Shown: positions 1-11,810, counted from the stretch's first letter. The stretch is DNA of 64,000 nt from Xiphydria camelus (GCA_963678675.1 OY783195.1:15934264-15998263); one strand, 5' to 3'. A program made the numbers and translations. The notes: generated by a model from the sequence alone, not told the origin.

Positions 1-636
1 CTCTGCGCGCCCACTCCGCAGATCGCTAATCGAAGAAATTATTGTCTTCCTTGTTGGTTCTGGTTCGCGCGCAGCTCGCTGGATTTCCTCGTGGCTCCGG
101 AACTATCCCCTCACGGATGATGACTTGATGAATCCCTCCGGAACATTCCCCTACGGGATCACGCGGAGGATCCTGATACGAAGTTAGCTTCCGTAGATTC
201 CCCCGGAACATTCCCCTGTGGGAACACGCGGAGAATCCCGATACAAAGCTAACTTCCAAGTGGTCCATCCATGCCGAAGAAATGGGGTGCCTATCTACAC
301 AGGTTACATTCCTCGCCGGGCACGCTGCTCGTCTGCAAGTCCCAGTCCTGCGCCTGGCAGGGAAGTCGTAGGCATCTTGCCGCACGGCATCTGGCGCTCG
401 TTGCAGCCCCTTGTCCTCCAGCTCTAGCGTCTTCGTTGCTGTAGTAGATATATCTCTAGCTTATATATAACGGGTTTAGATACGGTAGTCGGATAGGCCG
501 TTCCTAATATAACAAAATTAATTATTGATGCTCTATGCCTGCCTATAATCTAATTACTGCTCTGGGGATGGCGGGACCAGCTGTGCGGCGTGGGGCATTG
601 TGTCCCATTGTGACATGCCCAATTTGCAACGTCACA
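1..636 (-). repeat. LTR-like repeat family 1, copy 1 (cut by window start)
   Basis: Reverse-strand copy of a repeat also present at 3894-11666 and 41176-46407. On the minus strand it begins TGTGACGTTGC at 636 and runs out of the window at position 1. Its reading frames (26-427) match the same frames in the other copies, but frame and stops are not conserved, so I treat them as non-coding. No RT or integrase sequence is attached. A solo LTR or LTR fragment is the simplest reading. Confidence 0.6.
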
Positions 637-783
637 ACCAATAATCCACAAACTAGTCATAAATAATTATATTATAACTGTTTATACACTAATAAATACA
701 CGTATTCTGTTGTCTATATAAATTATTGGTGGTACCTCTACTAACTGCTAATTGTTCTAATTTTCATAAACTACATTCAATAT

Positions 784-1950
784 GTCCAAAGGCACTATGG
801 TCATAACGCAGTTGTAGTCTTTGACGGTTATCCAGCGGATGCAGATAGCCGCAATACGAAAAGTGCAGAAAGATATCGACGCTCTAGAGCACATGTATCC
901 ACCGATGTAATTTTCGACGAGCAATGATTCCACCTGTTTCGCAAGAAAAATTCTTATTGAGCGATAATAACAAAAGAAATTTAATTTCCATGTGTTAAAT
1001 TCGAAGTTTAAGAAACATAATTACATAGTAAAGCAGGCAGTAGAAGACGCGGATGTGCTCATTATTCAGACAGCCATCGACATGTCATCGTCTTTTGCGC
1101 GTGTTTTTATTGTCGGAGATGATATCGATTTATTAGTTCTATTAACTGCAAAGGCAAGAGACCTGGAAAACATTTTTTTGCTAAAACCAGCGAGAGGGAA
1201 AGTTTCAGTAGCTCTTTATTCGACGCGGAGCCTAAATTACAAGGAAGCTATTGCAAAGAACATTTTATTTTTACATGCCTTCAGTGGTTGTGATACCACA
1301 TCTGCCCTTTTTAACCAAAGAAAATTAAAGTTCTTCAATCTCCTGGATAGAAATGACTCATTGCTTGAGACTATAGTAATTTTCCAAGAACTCGAAGCAG
1401 ATGTGAATGCTCTCGCTGCAGCTGGAGAAGCATTTTTATTGACACTATATATGGCGGATCGTTTGAAAAGGACACATTGGATTCGCTTCGATACCAGCAT
1501 TTTACGAAGTCTGTGTCCAAGAACAAATTTGATCTTGCATTCCTACCACCCACAAGGGATGCTGCAAGACAGCATTGTCTGCGAGTTTATCACCAAGTTG
1601 CTATGTGGTGTGGCAGAGAAAAAGATTCTGAGTAATACGGCTGGCAGAAAACTGAGAACGGGCTCGATGTTGTTCGGACTATGTCAGAAGTAGCCCCAGA
1701 CGCCATTTTAAAATCAATATCCTGCAAATGTAAAAAAGGCTGTGGAGGAGCGTGTGGATGTCGGAAAACAGGTTTAAAATGCTCAGTGCTGTGTTTAAAT
1801 TGTAACGACACAGCATGTGAAAACACTCCTAATTTGGTAGTTGATTCCGATCCTGAAGAGCCAAATGAGGATGATGATGACTTTAATTCGTTGGAGTGGA
1901 TATTGGAGGAGACAGAAGACATACAAGATTTGAAACATCCCATGATATAA
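784..1950 (+). pseudogene. PIN-like nuclease/CXC-domain protein remnant
   Basis: Broken copy of an insect protein family usually annotated as uncharacterized. Translation can be followed from 784 (VVVFDGYP, then NTKSAERYRR), through VGDDIDLLVLL near 1120 and HAFSGCDTTSALF near 1275, to a C-terminal cysteine-rich block CKCKKGCGGACGCRKTGLKC (1720-1780). The acidic VGDDxDLLVLL segment resembles the metal-binding strand of PIN/FEN-like nucleases. The C-terminal block has the spacing of a Tesmin/TSO1-like CXC DNA-binding domain. Frame changes occur near 923, 990 and 1525, with an in-frame TAA near 1632, so it is not functional. A second remnant of the same family lies at 7033-7412 inside a TIR-bounded element, so this copy is probably also transposon-derived. 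The nuclease assignment is inference from motifs. Confidence 0.7.
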
Positions 1951-3146
1951 AGCGATAAAAAATATGCATGTAAGGTTGAAGTGTGGAATAGGTCTTTTGG
2001 GGACACCACGTTAAAAAAAAACGCGCCGCTCAACTCTACGTCCTGGGTGATGTGGAAATGAGTTAATAACCTAAGTTATTATTATTTTATTGCACTGAAC
2101 AACTTTAGGTAGGTTAATTTATACATATTGTGTAAAAAATAACATGTAAATGCAGCTTATACGGGATTTAAAAAAATTCACCCCACTGTTCGGTCCTGTA
2201 ACTCGGAAACTATTAGCCTGACAAAAAACTCAAGATACCAATTTTGTAGTAAAATTTATTCTCTTCAATTTATTTCTGAACCTATTTTTTCTAAAACCTA
2301 CAGGAACCAAGATATAAACAAAGAACTGATTTTGACCGCCATTTTTTCAAGATGGTGGCGCGAGCGGCTATCGCACGAAGTCGCAAACTTAAGTGCATGT
2401 TAAGGACCTCCAAGTTTGCATTCCTTCCAAGGTTCAAAACTTCGCGACCTTTTGCAAGCAAAGAAGTATCTAATGACTGGCTTAATTACGACATATCGGA
2501 ACCATGAAACCGTAGCAGTTCCATGGGATGAAAGGTAATTATGAGGACCGAATTATTAACTTTTTAATTATCGTATAACTTTTCCGAAAGGATCTGTCTT
2601 TTATATAAATAAAAATAAAAAGTACAGAACAAATCAAAAATTAATTAGATTAAGATTCATTAAAGTTTAGACCTTTAATATACTATTGGAGCTATACTTA
2701 TATAACGGGATGAAAAAGCTCTTATCAGTGCACAAGACAATTAATACATTTTCTTGTAAAGTAAAATTAAGAATACTTATACAAGCTAATGTGAAATCCT
2801 TCACAAATCATAACATGTAGTCGTAACGTCTGCTGGAGAAGATTGAAACATGGAAAATGCTGTCAATCAACAGAATTTTGCTTAAGGTGTAAGGCCACCT
2901 GCGCGTAAAGAAAGAAGGACGATTTTGGGAATTTTTTGTAGGAGTATAGTAAAAGCTGTAGAATTTCCTTATACAGTACTTTATCAAGTATTTTTAGAGA
3001 TAAAAAAAACATTTTTTTTTAATTTTTGGTTAAGAAATGGCTGCTCTGGGATCCGGTTTCTGCGACGAGCTTTTTGGAGGTCCAAAACGGGCGAACTGCC
3101 TGCACCTCCAAACGTGAACCTAGAACAAAAATCAAAAAATTTTTCT
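1951..3146. other. AT-rich non-coding stretch
   Basis: No reading frame with recognisable protein similarity. It contains a TATATAA-type AT-rich tract and the 3' flank of the PIN-like/CXC pseudogene. The short frames at 2925-3206 are conserved only because they run into the foldback that follows. Confidence 0.5.
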
Positions 3147-3709
3147 TTAAGAGGCCGACACACCCCGTCTGGAAATGTAAAGCTATATTTTCAACATGGT
3201 GCATAAGAACCTTTTGCATTTTCACCACCACACTTAAAAAACATAAATCTAGAGCCCTATAGAAAAAAAATAAATAAATTTCTGATTTTGCCGATTGATT
3301 ACAACACAATTTTTTTTTTTCTATAGGGCCCTAGATTTATGTTTTTTAAGTGTGGTGGCGAAAATACGAAAGGTTCTTATGCACCATGTTGGAAATATTA
3401 CTTTACAGCCGCGACAAAAATGCCCGAAAATTGTCGCGGCTGTAAAGTAATATTTCCAAGATGGTGCATAAGAACCTTTCATATTTTCGCCACCACACTT
3501 AAAAAATATAAATCTAGGGCCCTATAGAAAAAAAAATAAATTTTTTTGTTGTAATCAATCGGCAAAATCAAAAATTTATTATTTATTTTTTTTCCAAAGG
3601 GCTCTAGATTTATGTTTTTTAAGTGTGGTGGCGAAAATGCAAAACGTTCTTATGCACCATGTTGAAAATATAGCTTTACATTTCCAGACGGGGTGTGTCG
3701 GCCTCTTAA
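3147..3709. repeat. Nested foldback (palindrome within palindrome)
   Basis: The outer arms, about 150 bp each, start with TTAAGAGGCCGACACACC at 3147 and end with its reverse complement at 3709. Between them is a second palindrome (about 3318-3528) centred on a GC-rich inverted repeat TACAGCCGCGACA / TGTCGCGGCTGTA near 3401-3445. Inner and outer arms share sequence around TGGTGCATAAGAACC, so four related arm copies occur in alternating orientation. No coding sequence is seen. Confidence 0.8.
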
Positions 3710-3718
3710 TATATATCA

Positions 3719-3884
3719 TAATCTAATAGGCCACGTAGGGGATTTTAGAAATATCGATTTTTCGAGAAATGGTGAGGATATGGAGGAAAACTTTACGTTT
3801 TCACGTAAGAATTTCATATTTAATCGTTTATAAAACAAGACGTTTACAACATATCGAAAAATCCCTACGTGGTTTATTAGATTA
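3719..3884. mobile_element. Short MITE, about 165 bp
   Basis: Terminal inverted repeats of about 25 bp (AATCTAATAGGCCACGTAGG against CCCTACGTGGTTTATTAGATT) enclose an AT-rich core with a further ATATCGA inverted pair. There is no coding capacity. It lies directly beside the LTR-like repeat that starts at 3894. Confidence 0.65.
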
Positions 3885-5785
3885 TATATGTATTGTGACG
3901 TTGCTTTAGCACGTCACAATGGGACAGAATCCCTCACGCCGCGCCGCTGGTCCCGCCATCCCCAGAGCAGTAGTTACATTATAGGCGCACATAGAGCATC
4001 AGCAATTAATTTTGTTATATTAGGGACGACCTATCCGACTACCGTATCTAAACCCGTTAAGCTAGAGATAGATCAACGAAGACGCTAGAGCTGGAAGACA
4101 AGGGGCTGCAACGAGCGCCAGATGCCGTGCGGCAAGATGCCCACGATTTCCCTGCCAGGCGCAGGACTGGGACTTGCAGACGAGCAGCGTGCCCGGCGAG
4201 GAACGTAACCTGTGTAGACAGGCACCCCGTTTCTTCGGTATGGATGGACCACTTGGAAGCTAGCTTCGCATTGGGATTCTCCGCGTGATCCCACAGGGGA
4301 TTGTTCCGGAGGAATCTTCGGAAGCTAACTTCGTATCGGGATCCTCCGCGTGATCCCGCAAGGGAATGTTCCGGAGGGATTCAAAAAGTCGTCATCCGTT
4401 AGGGGATAGTTCCGGAGCCACGAGGAAATCCAGCGAGCTGCTCGCGCATCCGAACCAACAAGGAAGACAATAGTTTCTTCGATTGGCGATCTACGGAGCG
4501 GGCGCGCAGCGGCGATAAGAGCGTTGCGCATGGAAATCAGCGGGGGAAATCGATCACCAATTAGATCGCGTAAAGGGCTCTTAGAGTGGGGACTGGCCCT
4601 CTCCCCATAGCGAGCCGAAGTGATCCCCGAACTCTTCCTCTTATTAAGTGACACGTGGCCGTGGAGAATTGTTAGACATTCCGTATTGAATTGCCCTCGA
4701 AAGGCTTATCGTTTCTTCCTTCCGTATCGTGTGTGAGTGTGGCGGACCCGTGGTGATTACCGTATTCTCGATCTCGTTATCGATTGTTTTTCGCGTATTA
4801 GCTGTCGATCGCGTTACCGTTTCGCGATTTCGTTTGAATTACCTTATCTGAGGATGCTTGGGAAGTTCGGTAGCACGAGGCCATCAAATTTGCTGAGACG
4901 AATTGAGCTCGTTACCGATTACGAAAATAGCGCGTGCCCGTAGTGCGGTATTATCGCTATTAAACATTTTGTCCGCTATCGAGCCTATTATCAATTTACG
5001 AGAATAGTTGTGCCCGTAGTGTGGTATTATCTTTGCGAAACATTTCGTACGCTCGTCTCGACTCTTGGCTCTCTACTCTTTGCTATCTATTACCGATTAT
5101 TAATTACCGTTAGTTCTTGTGATTCTCTTTGTTCCGAGTGCGTTCCGTCAAACCTCGCGTCCAGTGCGACCTTCCGTTATACGTTCGGCGTAGGGGTGGT
5201 CTGTGCGTCATAACTTTTAGTCCAGGTGTCAGAGACTTAAAAATTTGAAATAGAAAAAAAATTGGTACAAAGCTGTTTTTTAAAATTTCTTCGTCATTAT
5301 GTAAGTAATGAATATTATGAAAATGGATACACAAATTCCACCCGGAACATGTTTTTTAAACAATTTGAATTGACAATTTTTAGGTTTTTTGAGGAAATCT
5401 CGGAAACTATGGGTTTAATGAAAAAAATGGGTATTAGGAATATTGTTCCTTATGAAATTTGCAAAAAAAATGTCTACAGTTTTGCCTCCCGCCCCGTATT
5501 TTTTGAGTTATGAGCTTATTATTTAAGTACTCCACGACTTTGCGCTGAGCATGTTACTATCAAGCGACATTTTTTGAATTTTAAATTGTGCGTGGTATTT
5601 AAATTTCAATTTTACCGTATTTTAATGAGTTTTTGAGCAACATTATATTGGTTTGATAATCCTATAAACAAAAATACTTTTACATTTAACAAATACGTTT
5701 GTTGAATAGTTATTTTGAACAGTATGAAGCAAACTGCCTCGAAGGAAACACGGTTTGTTCCGTCGCGACAGACGGAATTTGACAC

Positions 5786-6873
5786 TGTGACGTAGCTTTC
5801 GGGAGGGACCTCGGTGTCCTCCGCTACTCACGCTAAGATGCGGCGCTCCCACGCGCGGGACAGCGTACGAAACGATGGGCGCCAGGTGGGTCGCGAACCC
5901 ACCGATCGGGGGAACGGACACGGTCCCCGAAATGAACGTTCGACGAGAGATCGGCGACGATTCGATCTCCGACGGGCTCGGCTACCCCAGCATATGGTGG
6001 AGGGGCGGTTCGGAAAACGCGGCTGGGACTCGGGAGGAACGAAATTAACATACACGAAAGACGAACCCTTTATTCGTTAGCGGTTTATTCGCGATCGACA
6101 AGAATCGCCTGACGAGGACGAATCGACGGTTGGGGTGCCGAGTGCACCCCCCCGGTTCAAATGCGCGGCGACGGACGTGGCTACCCGAGCGCAGTCGGGT
6201 GCCCTATGCGAGGGCGGCGCGGAGGCGAATCGGAGCGCTAATTACAAGGAGAGGAGAGCCTACCGGGCGATGCTGCAGATCCTCAGCCGGGGATTCCCTC
6301 CTTCCTCTCGGGGCGGCTGGTCCTCGGGAAGCGACGATTGCCGGCGGGCGGTGGCCTTCCGGTCCGGGTGACGGTTGGCCCTCAGCGGCGGCTCGATGCT
6401 CCTGCCGCGGTTCTTCCTCTCGTCAAAGCGGGTGGCGGTGCAGCGACTCACTCCCTCGCCCTCTCACTCTCTCTATCTCTCTCTCTCTTTCACTCTCGCG
6501 TTCACCCTTGCTCGGTGCGCCTACTCTTCCCTATCTTTCTACTCGACTCCCTTTTCAAAGCTTTCACTCGCGTGATAGCTCATCAGCGACTGGGCCCTTC
6601 CCGCCGGTTTTCCGGCCTCTCCGACTCACCTCGATCGCCTCCCCGCTTTCCGTCTCTCCCCGGATTCTCGGACGCTTTCGCCTCGAGGTCGTCGCTGTTG
6701 TCGATCGATCTTTTCGAAACCAGATCGATCGACAACCGTTGACAAACGGCCCGTGCGCCCGACGCGCGCACGGACGAGCGCGTCCTGCTCGTTTCGACGC
6801 CGCGAACGCACGCTTGCCCACGAAAGGGCCGATCGCGCCCTTTTTGTGACATGGAGCGATTCTCCATGTCACA
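5786..6873 (+). repeat. GC-rich solo LTR, about 1.1 kb
   Basis: Starts TGTGACGTAGC and ends CTCCATGTCACA, with 4-bp flanks ACAC at 5782-5785 and 6874-6877. It is much richer in G+C than its surroundings. A pyrimidine tract with CTCTCT runs occurs near 6455-6500. Long frames inside it (6130-6849 and its shadows) are low-complexity products of base composition, not genes. LTR-type ends plus a target duplication and no internal region fit recombination between two LTRs. Confidence 0.7.
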
Positions 6874-7032
6874 ACACATCGGTTCATACCGCTCGATATC
6901 ATTGCAATCTAAGTGAAGCACTAATTTAGAATTAATCCCATGATCGGTCACAATGATAAGGCAAACGGTCTGTTTTGGCGAATGCAGGCTGCTAATGAGT
7001 ACAGACTTGGTTAGGAGAGCAATTATCACCTA

Positions 7033-7412
7033 CATGCTGGGGGTGGAAACAAACATCGAACGGCCTATTACCAATAACTACAATGCAACCACCTGTACCT
7101 GAAGCACTTTTGAAAATTATTTGCTGTAAATGCACCAAAAGCTGCTCTGGTTATTGCAGTTGTCGCAAGGTTGGTCTCTACTGCTCCTCGATTTATCGCC
7201 ACTGCCAAGGACGCACTTGTTCTAACATTTCTACGGAAATTGACATGGAAGAAGATGTGGATGAATGTGTGGATATCGACATGGAAAACTTCCTTTCTAT
7301 CCAACTAGACGAAGAATCTGACGCTGAGGAGGCAACTGAAACGGAAATTCCTGAAGAAGATGCCGATTTCAACGATTCTCCAGTTAGAAAAAAAAAGTCC
7401 GATAGTAAATAG
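7033..7412 (+). pseudogene. CXC-domain C-terminus of PIN-like/CXC protein
   Basis: The frame is open from CWGWKQTSNGLLPITT, upstream of the first ATG at 7083, to the stop at 7412. It shows the family pattern GW...GLLPI, then P-P-PEALL, then a CXC block CCKCTKSCSGYCSCRKVGLYC (about 7125-7190), followed by an acidic tail (DMEEDVDECVD) and a lysine-rich end. It matches the C-terminus of the 784-1950 pseudogene. The N-terminal nuclease-like part is missing or lost to the solo-LTR insertion. Its place between the TIRs at 5218 and 7875 suggests the gene belongs to that element. Possible role: DNA binding by the CXC block (inference). Confidence 0.6.
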
Positions 7413-8033
7413 TTAATATACAAATAAGCGATCTTTAAATCAAATCTGTTTATTCCTCTTCACTTTTTCCTCAGCTTAATCCATCCTTCTTATAAAATTA
7501 GCATAACTATGACAGTTCGCCATGCTACCAGAAGCCAGTATTATACGAGTACAGTGTTCTATCAGTGGCCTGACTCTCAACGCGGTCTATTTTTTGAAAA
7601 CTATGGGTTTTACGGGAAAAATTGTAGATATTTTTTATTGCAAATTTTACACGGATCAAAATTGTTCCTAACTATTTTTTGATTTAACGCATATTTTTCG
7701 AGATTTCCATAAAAACACGAAATTGCTTATTAAACTTGTTTAAACAATATGTTCCGGGCCGAATTTTTATATCCATTTTTTATTTATTTATTATTTACTT
7801 ACTAACGAAGAGATTCTAACAACAATTAGCTTTGTCGCAATTTTTTTGGCTAAATAACCCCTGACGCCTGGACTATTTCTCGAGTAACGGCTATCGGATT
7901 TAAACTCGATTCCTTGGTTGCCTATGAGCGTTATCGTCGCCGTTATCGTTGCTATCTCTTATTGCCAGCTTCGCGTGTTATCTTCGCGTGTTATCTTCGC
8001 GTGCTGTCTTCGCGTGCTGTCTTGGTATGATTA

Positions 8034-11000
8034 CACAGGCACACAAAAAAAAAGGTCTTGTTCCCGGAACCAGACCAGCATATCTTTGTTTTTGGGGTCG
8101 CTGTGAATCCGAATCCGGTGCCCGTTTGTCTCAATCAGGTAAAGTTTGTCATTTCAAGGTCAAGTCCTGGAAAAATAGTAAAAACGATTCAGATTAGTAT
8201 TACTATATGTTTTTTGGGTCGCTGAATCCAAATCCGATATCCATTTGATCCAACAAGGTCAAATTCAAGGTCATTTCAAGGTCGAATGTGTTTATTCTGC
8301 CAAAAAAGAATTTTTGACTGCAGGTTCTGAAAGAACGGGAAATTTTACGTCTAGATATGTATTCAATTTTTTTGGTAACATAATCCCCAAGGTCATTTCA
8401 AGGTCACTTCATGTTATTGTATAGAGAGTTCATATGACAATTGCAAAAATAAGAAAATGTGTCTTTACGGGACTAAACTACTACGTCAATATTTTTTCGG
8501 GGGCACTGAGTTAGAATCCGAGGTTTGTTTGCCTCCAGTATGTCAGGGTCAAGTTCATTTCAAGGTCAAGTCGAGCAAAAATGTTCAAATCTTTTCACAT
8601 CATCACTCCGTTATATGTTTGGAGTCGCTGGAACGTGCATTTTGTATCTCACTCTGCTGCTTCTTCATCGTTTCGTCTTCTTTATTAACGTACTCGTTTA
8701 TCCTCAAAAGATCTGTGCGAGGGATTTCTCTTGCGTTTTTTTCCTTATACATAGGTATTCCTCATATCAAGGTAATGATTGGGTACCACACATCATTTGT
8801 GCTTCTTGTAACACAATGTTCCATCGTTGTGATAAATCTCGAGACAAGAAATATCTCAATTTTCTTATGCCAACACATTGGACCAAAACGCAATCTAGAG
8901 AAGATTGTTATTTCTGCAAAATAAATTTAACTGGGTACAATATGAAAAATAAATCACATATAAAGTATGCTAACGTTACGAGTGTCACACTACCTGTTAT
9001 TTCCAACGAGGACAATACGAACAAACAGAATTTTAGTTCAGATGGAATGGTAAGAGACGAGATTGAAGCTAATGTTGAAAGAGAAAATATAGATCAGCGT
9101 AGAGGTTGTGTGAAAGAGGATGAATAGTACGACTATAATAATAGAGATAAGAGCTATATGAGTGGAACTGATAGCGAAGATGAAAGTTACACGAGTGAAA
9201 ATGGAACTGATAGTGATGATGAGAGATATGTGAGCGGAAATGAAAGTATCAGCGAAGATGGCCAAACGAATGATGAAGAAAGTGAAACTGAAGATGATTC
9301 ACATGAATACGTTCCAACGGGTTGTAAGAAAAAAAAGCCTCAATTATTCTTACAGGAAGGACTGAACGATTTCATTCGTAACATGGGATTGCCGAAAGAT
9401 GTTGCCGAGTACTGTACTTCCACGTTGAAAGAGAGAAATCTGCTGAAGAAGAAAACGGAGGTAACGTTTTACAGGACAAGAGAAAAGAAATTTAGGAGCT
9501 TTTTCTCTCGTAATTCAAATAAGTCTCTCGTTTATTGTAATAATATTAAAGGATTAATCGACGAATTAAAGCCCGATACTTACAGTGTTGATCAATGGAG
9601 ACTTTTTATCGATTCTAGTAAATGTAGTCTCAAAGCAGTCTTCACCAATACCAGTTGCGCATTCGACTGTTATGAATAAATCGTATGAATGTTTGAAAAC
9701 TTTATTAGCAGCAATAAAATATGATGACCACAAATGGCAAGTTTGCGGAGATTTTAAAATCCTCACAATGATTCTGGGACTGCAATCTGGCTATAGCAAA
9801 AAACCGTGTTATCTTTGTAAATGGGATAGTAGAGAAAAAAGCAATCATTACGTGAAAAAGTTTGGGAACCTAGAACATCCTTCGTTGTAGGATCCGACAA
9901 TAGCTTACAGCAGCTTTTAAGAGATCCAGAGAAGGTATTGATACCTCCATTACATATAAAGTTAGGACTCATGAAACAATTCGTCAAAGCGTTGAATAAA
10001 GAAGGCGATTGTTACAAATACTTACGAGATCAATTTCCAAGTCTATCTGATGATAAAGTAGGAGCGGGAGTATTCGATGGACCTCAGATCATTAAAATGT
10101 TCAGAGACGATCACTTCGTAACTCAAAAGAGCCTTATTGAGAAGAATGCATGGGTCAGCTTCAAGAAAGTATGTAGTAATTTTCTAGGCAATCATAAGAG
10201 CTCGGACTACAAAAAAATAATATCTGACATGGTTGAGAATTTCAGGAGATTGGAATGTAATATGAGTTTAAAATTACATATAATGGACAGTCATGTGGAC
10301 GAATTTCCAGATAACGTTGGCAATTTCAGGGAAGAACAAGGAGAACGTTTCCACCAAGATTTTAAAGATGTAGAACGAAGATTTCAGGGTAGATGGAATG
10401 ATGGGATGAAAACATGATGGCAGGTTTCTGTTGGATGTTGCAGAGAGAAAGCACGGAAAAAGGAAAAGAACGCAAGAGAAATCCCTTGCACAGATCTTTT
10501 GAGGATAAACGAGTACGTTATAAAAGAAGGCGAAACGATGAAGAAGCAGCAGAGTGAGATACAAAGTGCACATTCCAGCGACTCCAAAAATATAACGGAG
10601 TGATGATGCGAAAAGATTTGAACATTTTTGCTGGATTTGATCTTGAAATGAACTTGACCCTGACATATAGGAGTCAAACGAACCTTGGATTCCAACTCAG
10701 TGCCCCCGAAAACATATTGACGTATTAGTTTAGGCCCGTAAAGACACATTTTCTTATTTTTGCAATTGTCACATGAACTCTCCATACAACAACATGAAGT
10801 GACCTTGAAATGACCTTGGGGGTTATGTTACCAAAAAAACTGAATACATATCTAGACGTAAAATTTCCCGTTCTTTCAGAACCTGCGGTCAAAAATTCAT
10901 TTTTGGCAGAATAAGTACATTTGATCTTGAAATCACCTTGAACTTGACCTTGTCGGATCAAATGGACATCGGATTTGGATTCAGCGACCCCAAAAATATA

Positions 11001-11177
11001 TAGGAATACTAAATCTGAATCGATTTTACTATTTTTTCAGGACTTGACCTTGAAATGACCTTAAACTTGACCTGATTGAGACAAACGGACACCGGATTCG
11101 GATTCAGCGACCCCAAAAACATAAAGATATGCTGGTCTGGTTCCGGGAACAAGACCTTTTTTTTGTGTGTGCCTGTG
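8034..11177 (+). mobile_element. CACAGG/TTA DNA transposon, copy 1
   Basis: Inserted in LTR copy 2. Ends are CACAGGCACACAAAAAAA and TTTTGTGTGTGCCTGTG, flanked by TTA at 8031-8033 and 11178-11180. The inverted arms are long (about 700 bp, to about 8740 on the left and from about 10440 on the right) and contain many AAGGTCA-type motifs. The core encodes a decayed transposase (about 8755-10556). A CAC start with a 3-bp duplication fits the CMC group (EnSpm/CACTA or Chapaev-like), but this is inference. Confidence 0.8.
8755..10556 (+). pseudogene. Transposase of CACAGG/TTA element, copy 1
   Basis: Homologous over its length to the minus-strand copy at 22051-23932. Segments in order: a zinc-binding-like region CASCNTMFHR with a CYFC pair, an acidic D/E/S-rich linker (9130-9300), the region ELNDFIRNMG...RTREKKFRSF, then CGDFKILTMILG, CYLCKWDSR, IPPLHIKLGLMKQFVKALN and EEQGERFHQD (near 10335). 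The last resembles a DDE catalytic-Glu region. Breaks are a TAG at 9125 where copy 2 has a Gln codon, a frameshift near 9630, one A lost in the run near 9860, and a frameshift near 10405. The 5' exons seen in copy 2 are absent. The protein would have bound the TIRs and catalysed cut-and-paste. It is non-functional now. Confidence 0.75.
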
Positions 11178-11810
11178 TTATCGAATATCTGCGAGCTATC
11201 CGATCCGAGGATACCCCTTAACGCTGTCTTCGCGTGCTATCTTGGATATCTATCGTCCCTCGTAAGGGCTCTCGTCGATTGATTCGCTCTGATAGTCCCG
11301 GTATATTAGTGGTAAGAATTGTTACCGAACGCCGATCCTACCATAGCCGCCGTGTCCCTAGACCAGTTTATATCGCGTGAGTTGATCTCTAAATAAATCT
11401 TAAGTGTTATTTCTTTTTATGAGCCGCCTCAAATTCATTTCTTTGTCTTAAGATCCCCGCCCCTCTTCTTCGCCGATACGGGGCTGAGCTAGCGGAGTTC
11501 CGTTTCCAGTTCACGCGATCTGACTATTACCTATTGTGCTACCTTTGATGTCTCGGGACACCTGGCGCCCAACATATCGCTATCTTGCTATCTAGCCCAA
11601 GCTGGGCCAGTTAGAGAGCGTGCCGAAGTGTGCGACTACCAGGTACCGCCGGGTAGCGTCGTTACAGTATAAAGATACTCTCAAAATTTGAAGGCAATCG
11701 ATAAAGATTTGTAGCTGCTAGCGGTTCGCCCGATTTTGAAAATAGTGTTCTGAGAAAAACGCGTTTAAAGTTTGAAGTAACATTTTATGATCGAAAATTA
11801 TAGTATACCT

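Larger units (their letters stand above)
5218..7875 (+). mobile_element. TIR element carrying PIN-like/CXC gene remnant
   Basis: Inserted in LTR copy 2. Ends are TAGTCCAGGTGTCAGAG and CCCTGACGCCTGGACTA, and the related arms extend about 280 bp inwards. TTT flanks both sides (5215-5217 and 7876-7878). Removing the element plus one TTT restores an alignment of the same length with copy 3, which supports a 3-bp target duplication. The interior holds a CXC-domain gene end (7033-7412) and was later hit by a solo LTR (5786-6873). I cannot assign a superfamily. Confidence 0.65.
3894..11666 (+). repeat. LTR-like repeat family 1, copy 2 (interrupted solo LTR)
   Basis: Starts TGTGACGTTGC and ends GGGTAGCGTCGTTACA, so its ends are inverted TGTGACG/CGTTACA. 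It is flanked by GTAT at 3890-3893 and 11667-11670, a 4-bp target duplication. Without the two insertions (5218-7875 and 8034-11177) it is about 2 kb and collinear with copy 3 at 41176-46407. It has an AATAAA-like signal near 11390 and a primer-binding-like CCTGGCGCCCAACA near 11570. If the latter is a true primer-binding site, the LTR would end just before it and the remainder would be leader. No gag or pol is present. Confidence 0.6.

Noticed and set aside
6130..6849. A 239-codon GC-rich frame and overlapping frames
   Set aside because: They lie inside a solo LTR with TGTGAC/GTCACA ends and ACAC duplication, are low-complexity, occur in several frames on both strands, and show no domain.
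8525..8755. Start of the transposase at 8525
   Set aside because: This part translates the TIR. Homology with copy 2 begins only near 8755.
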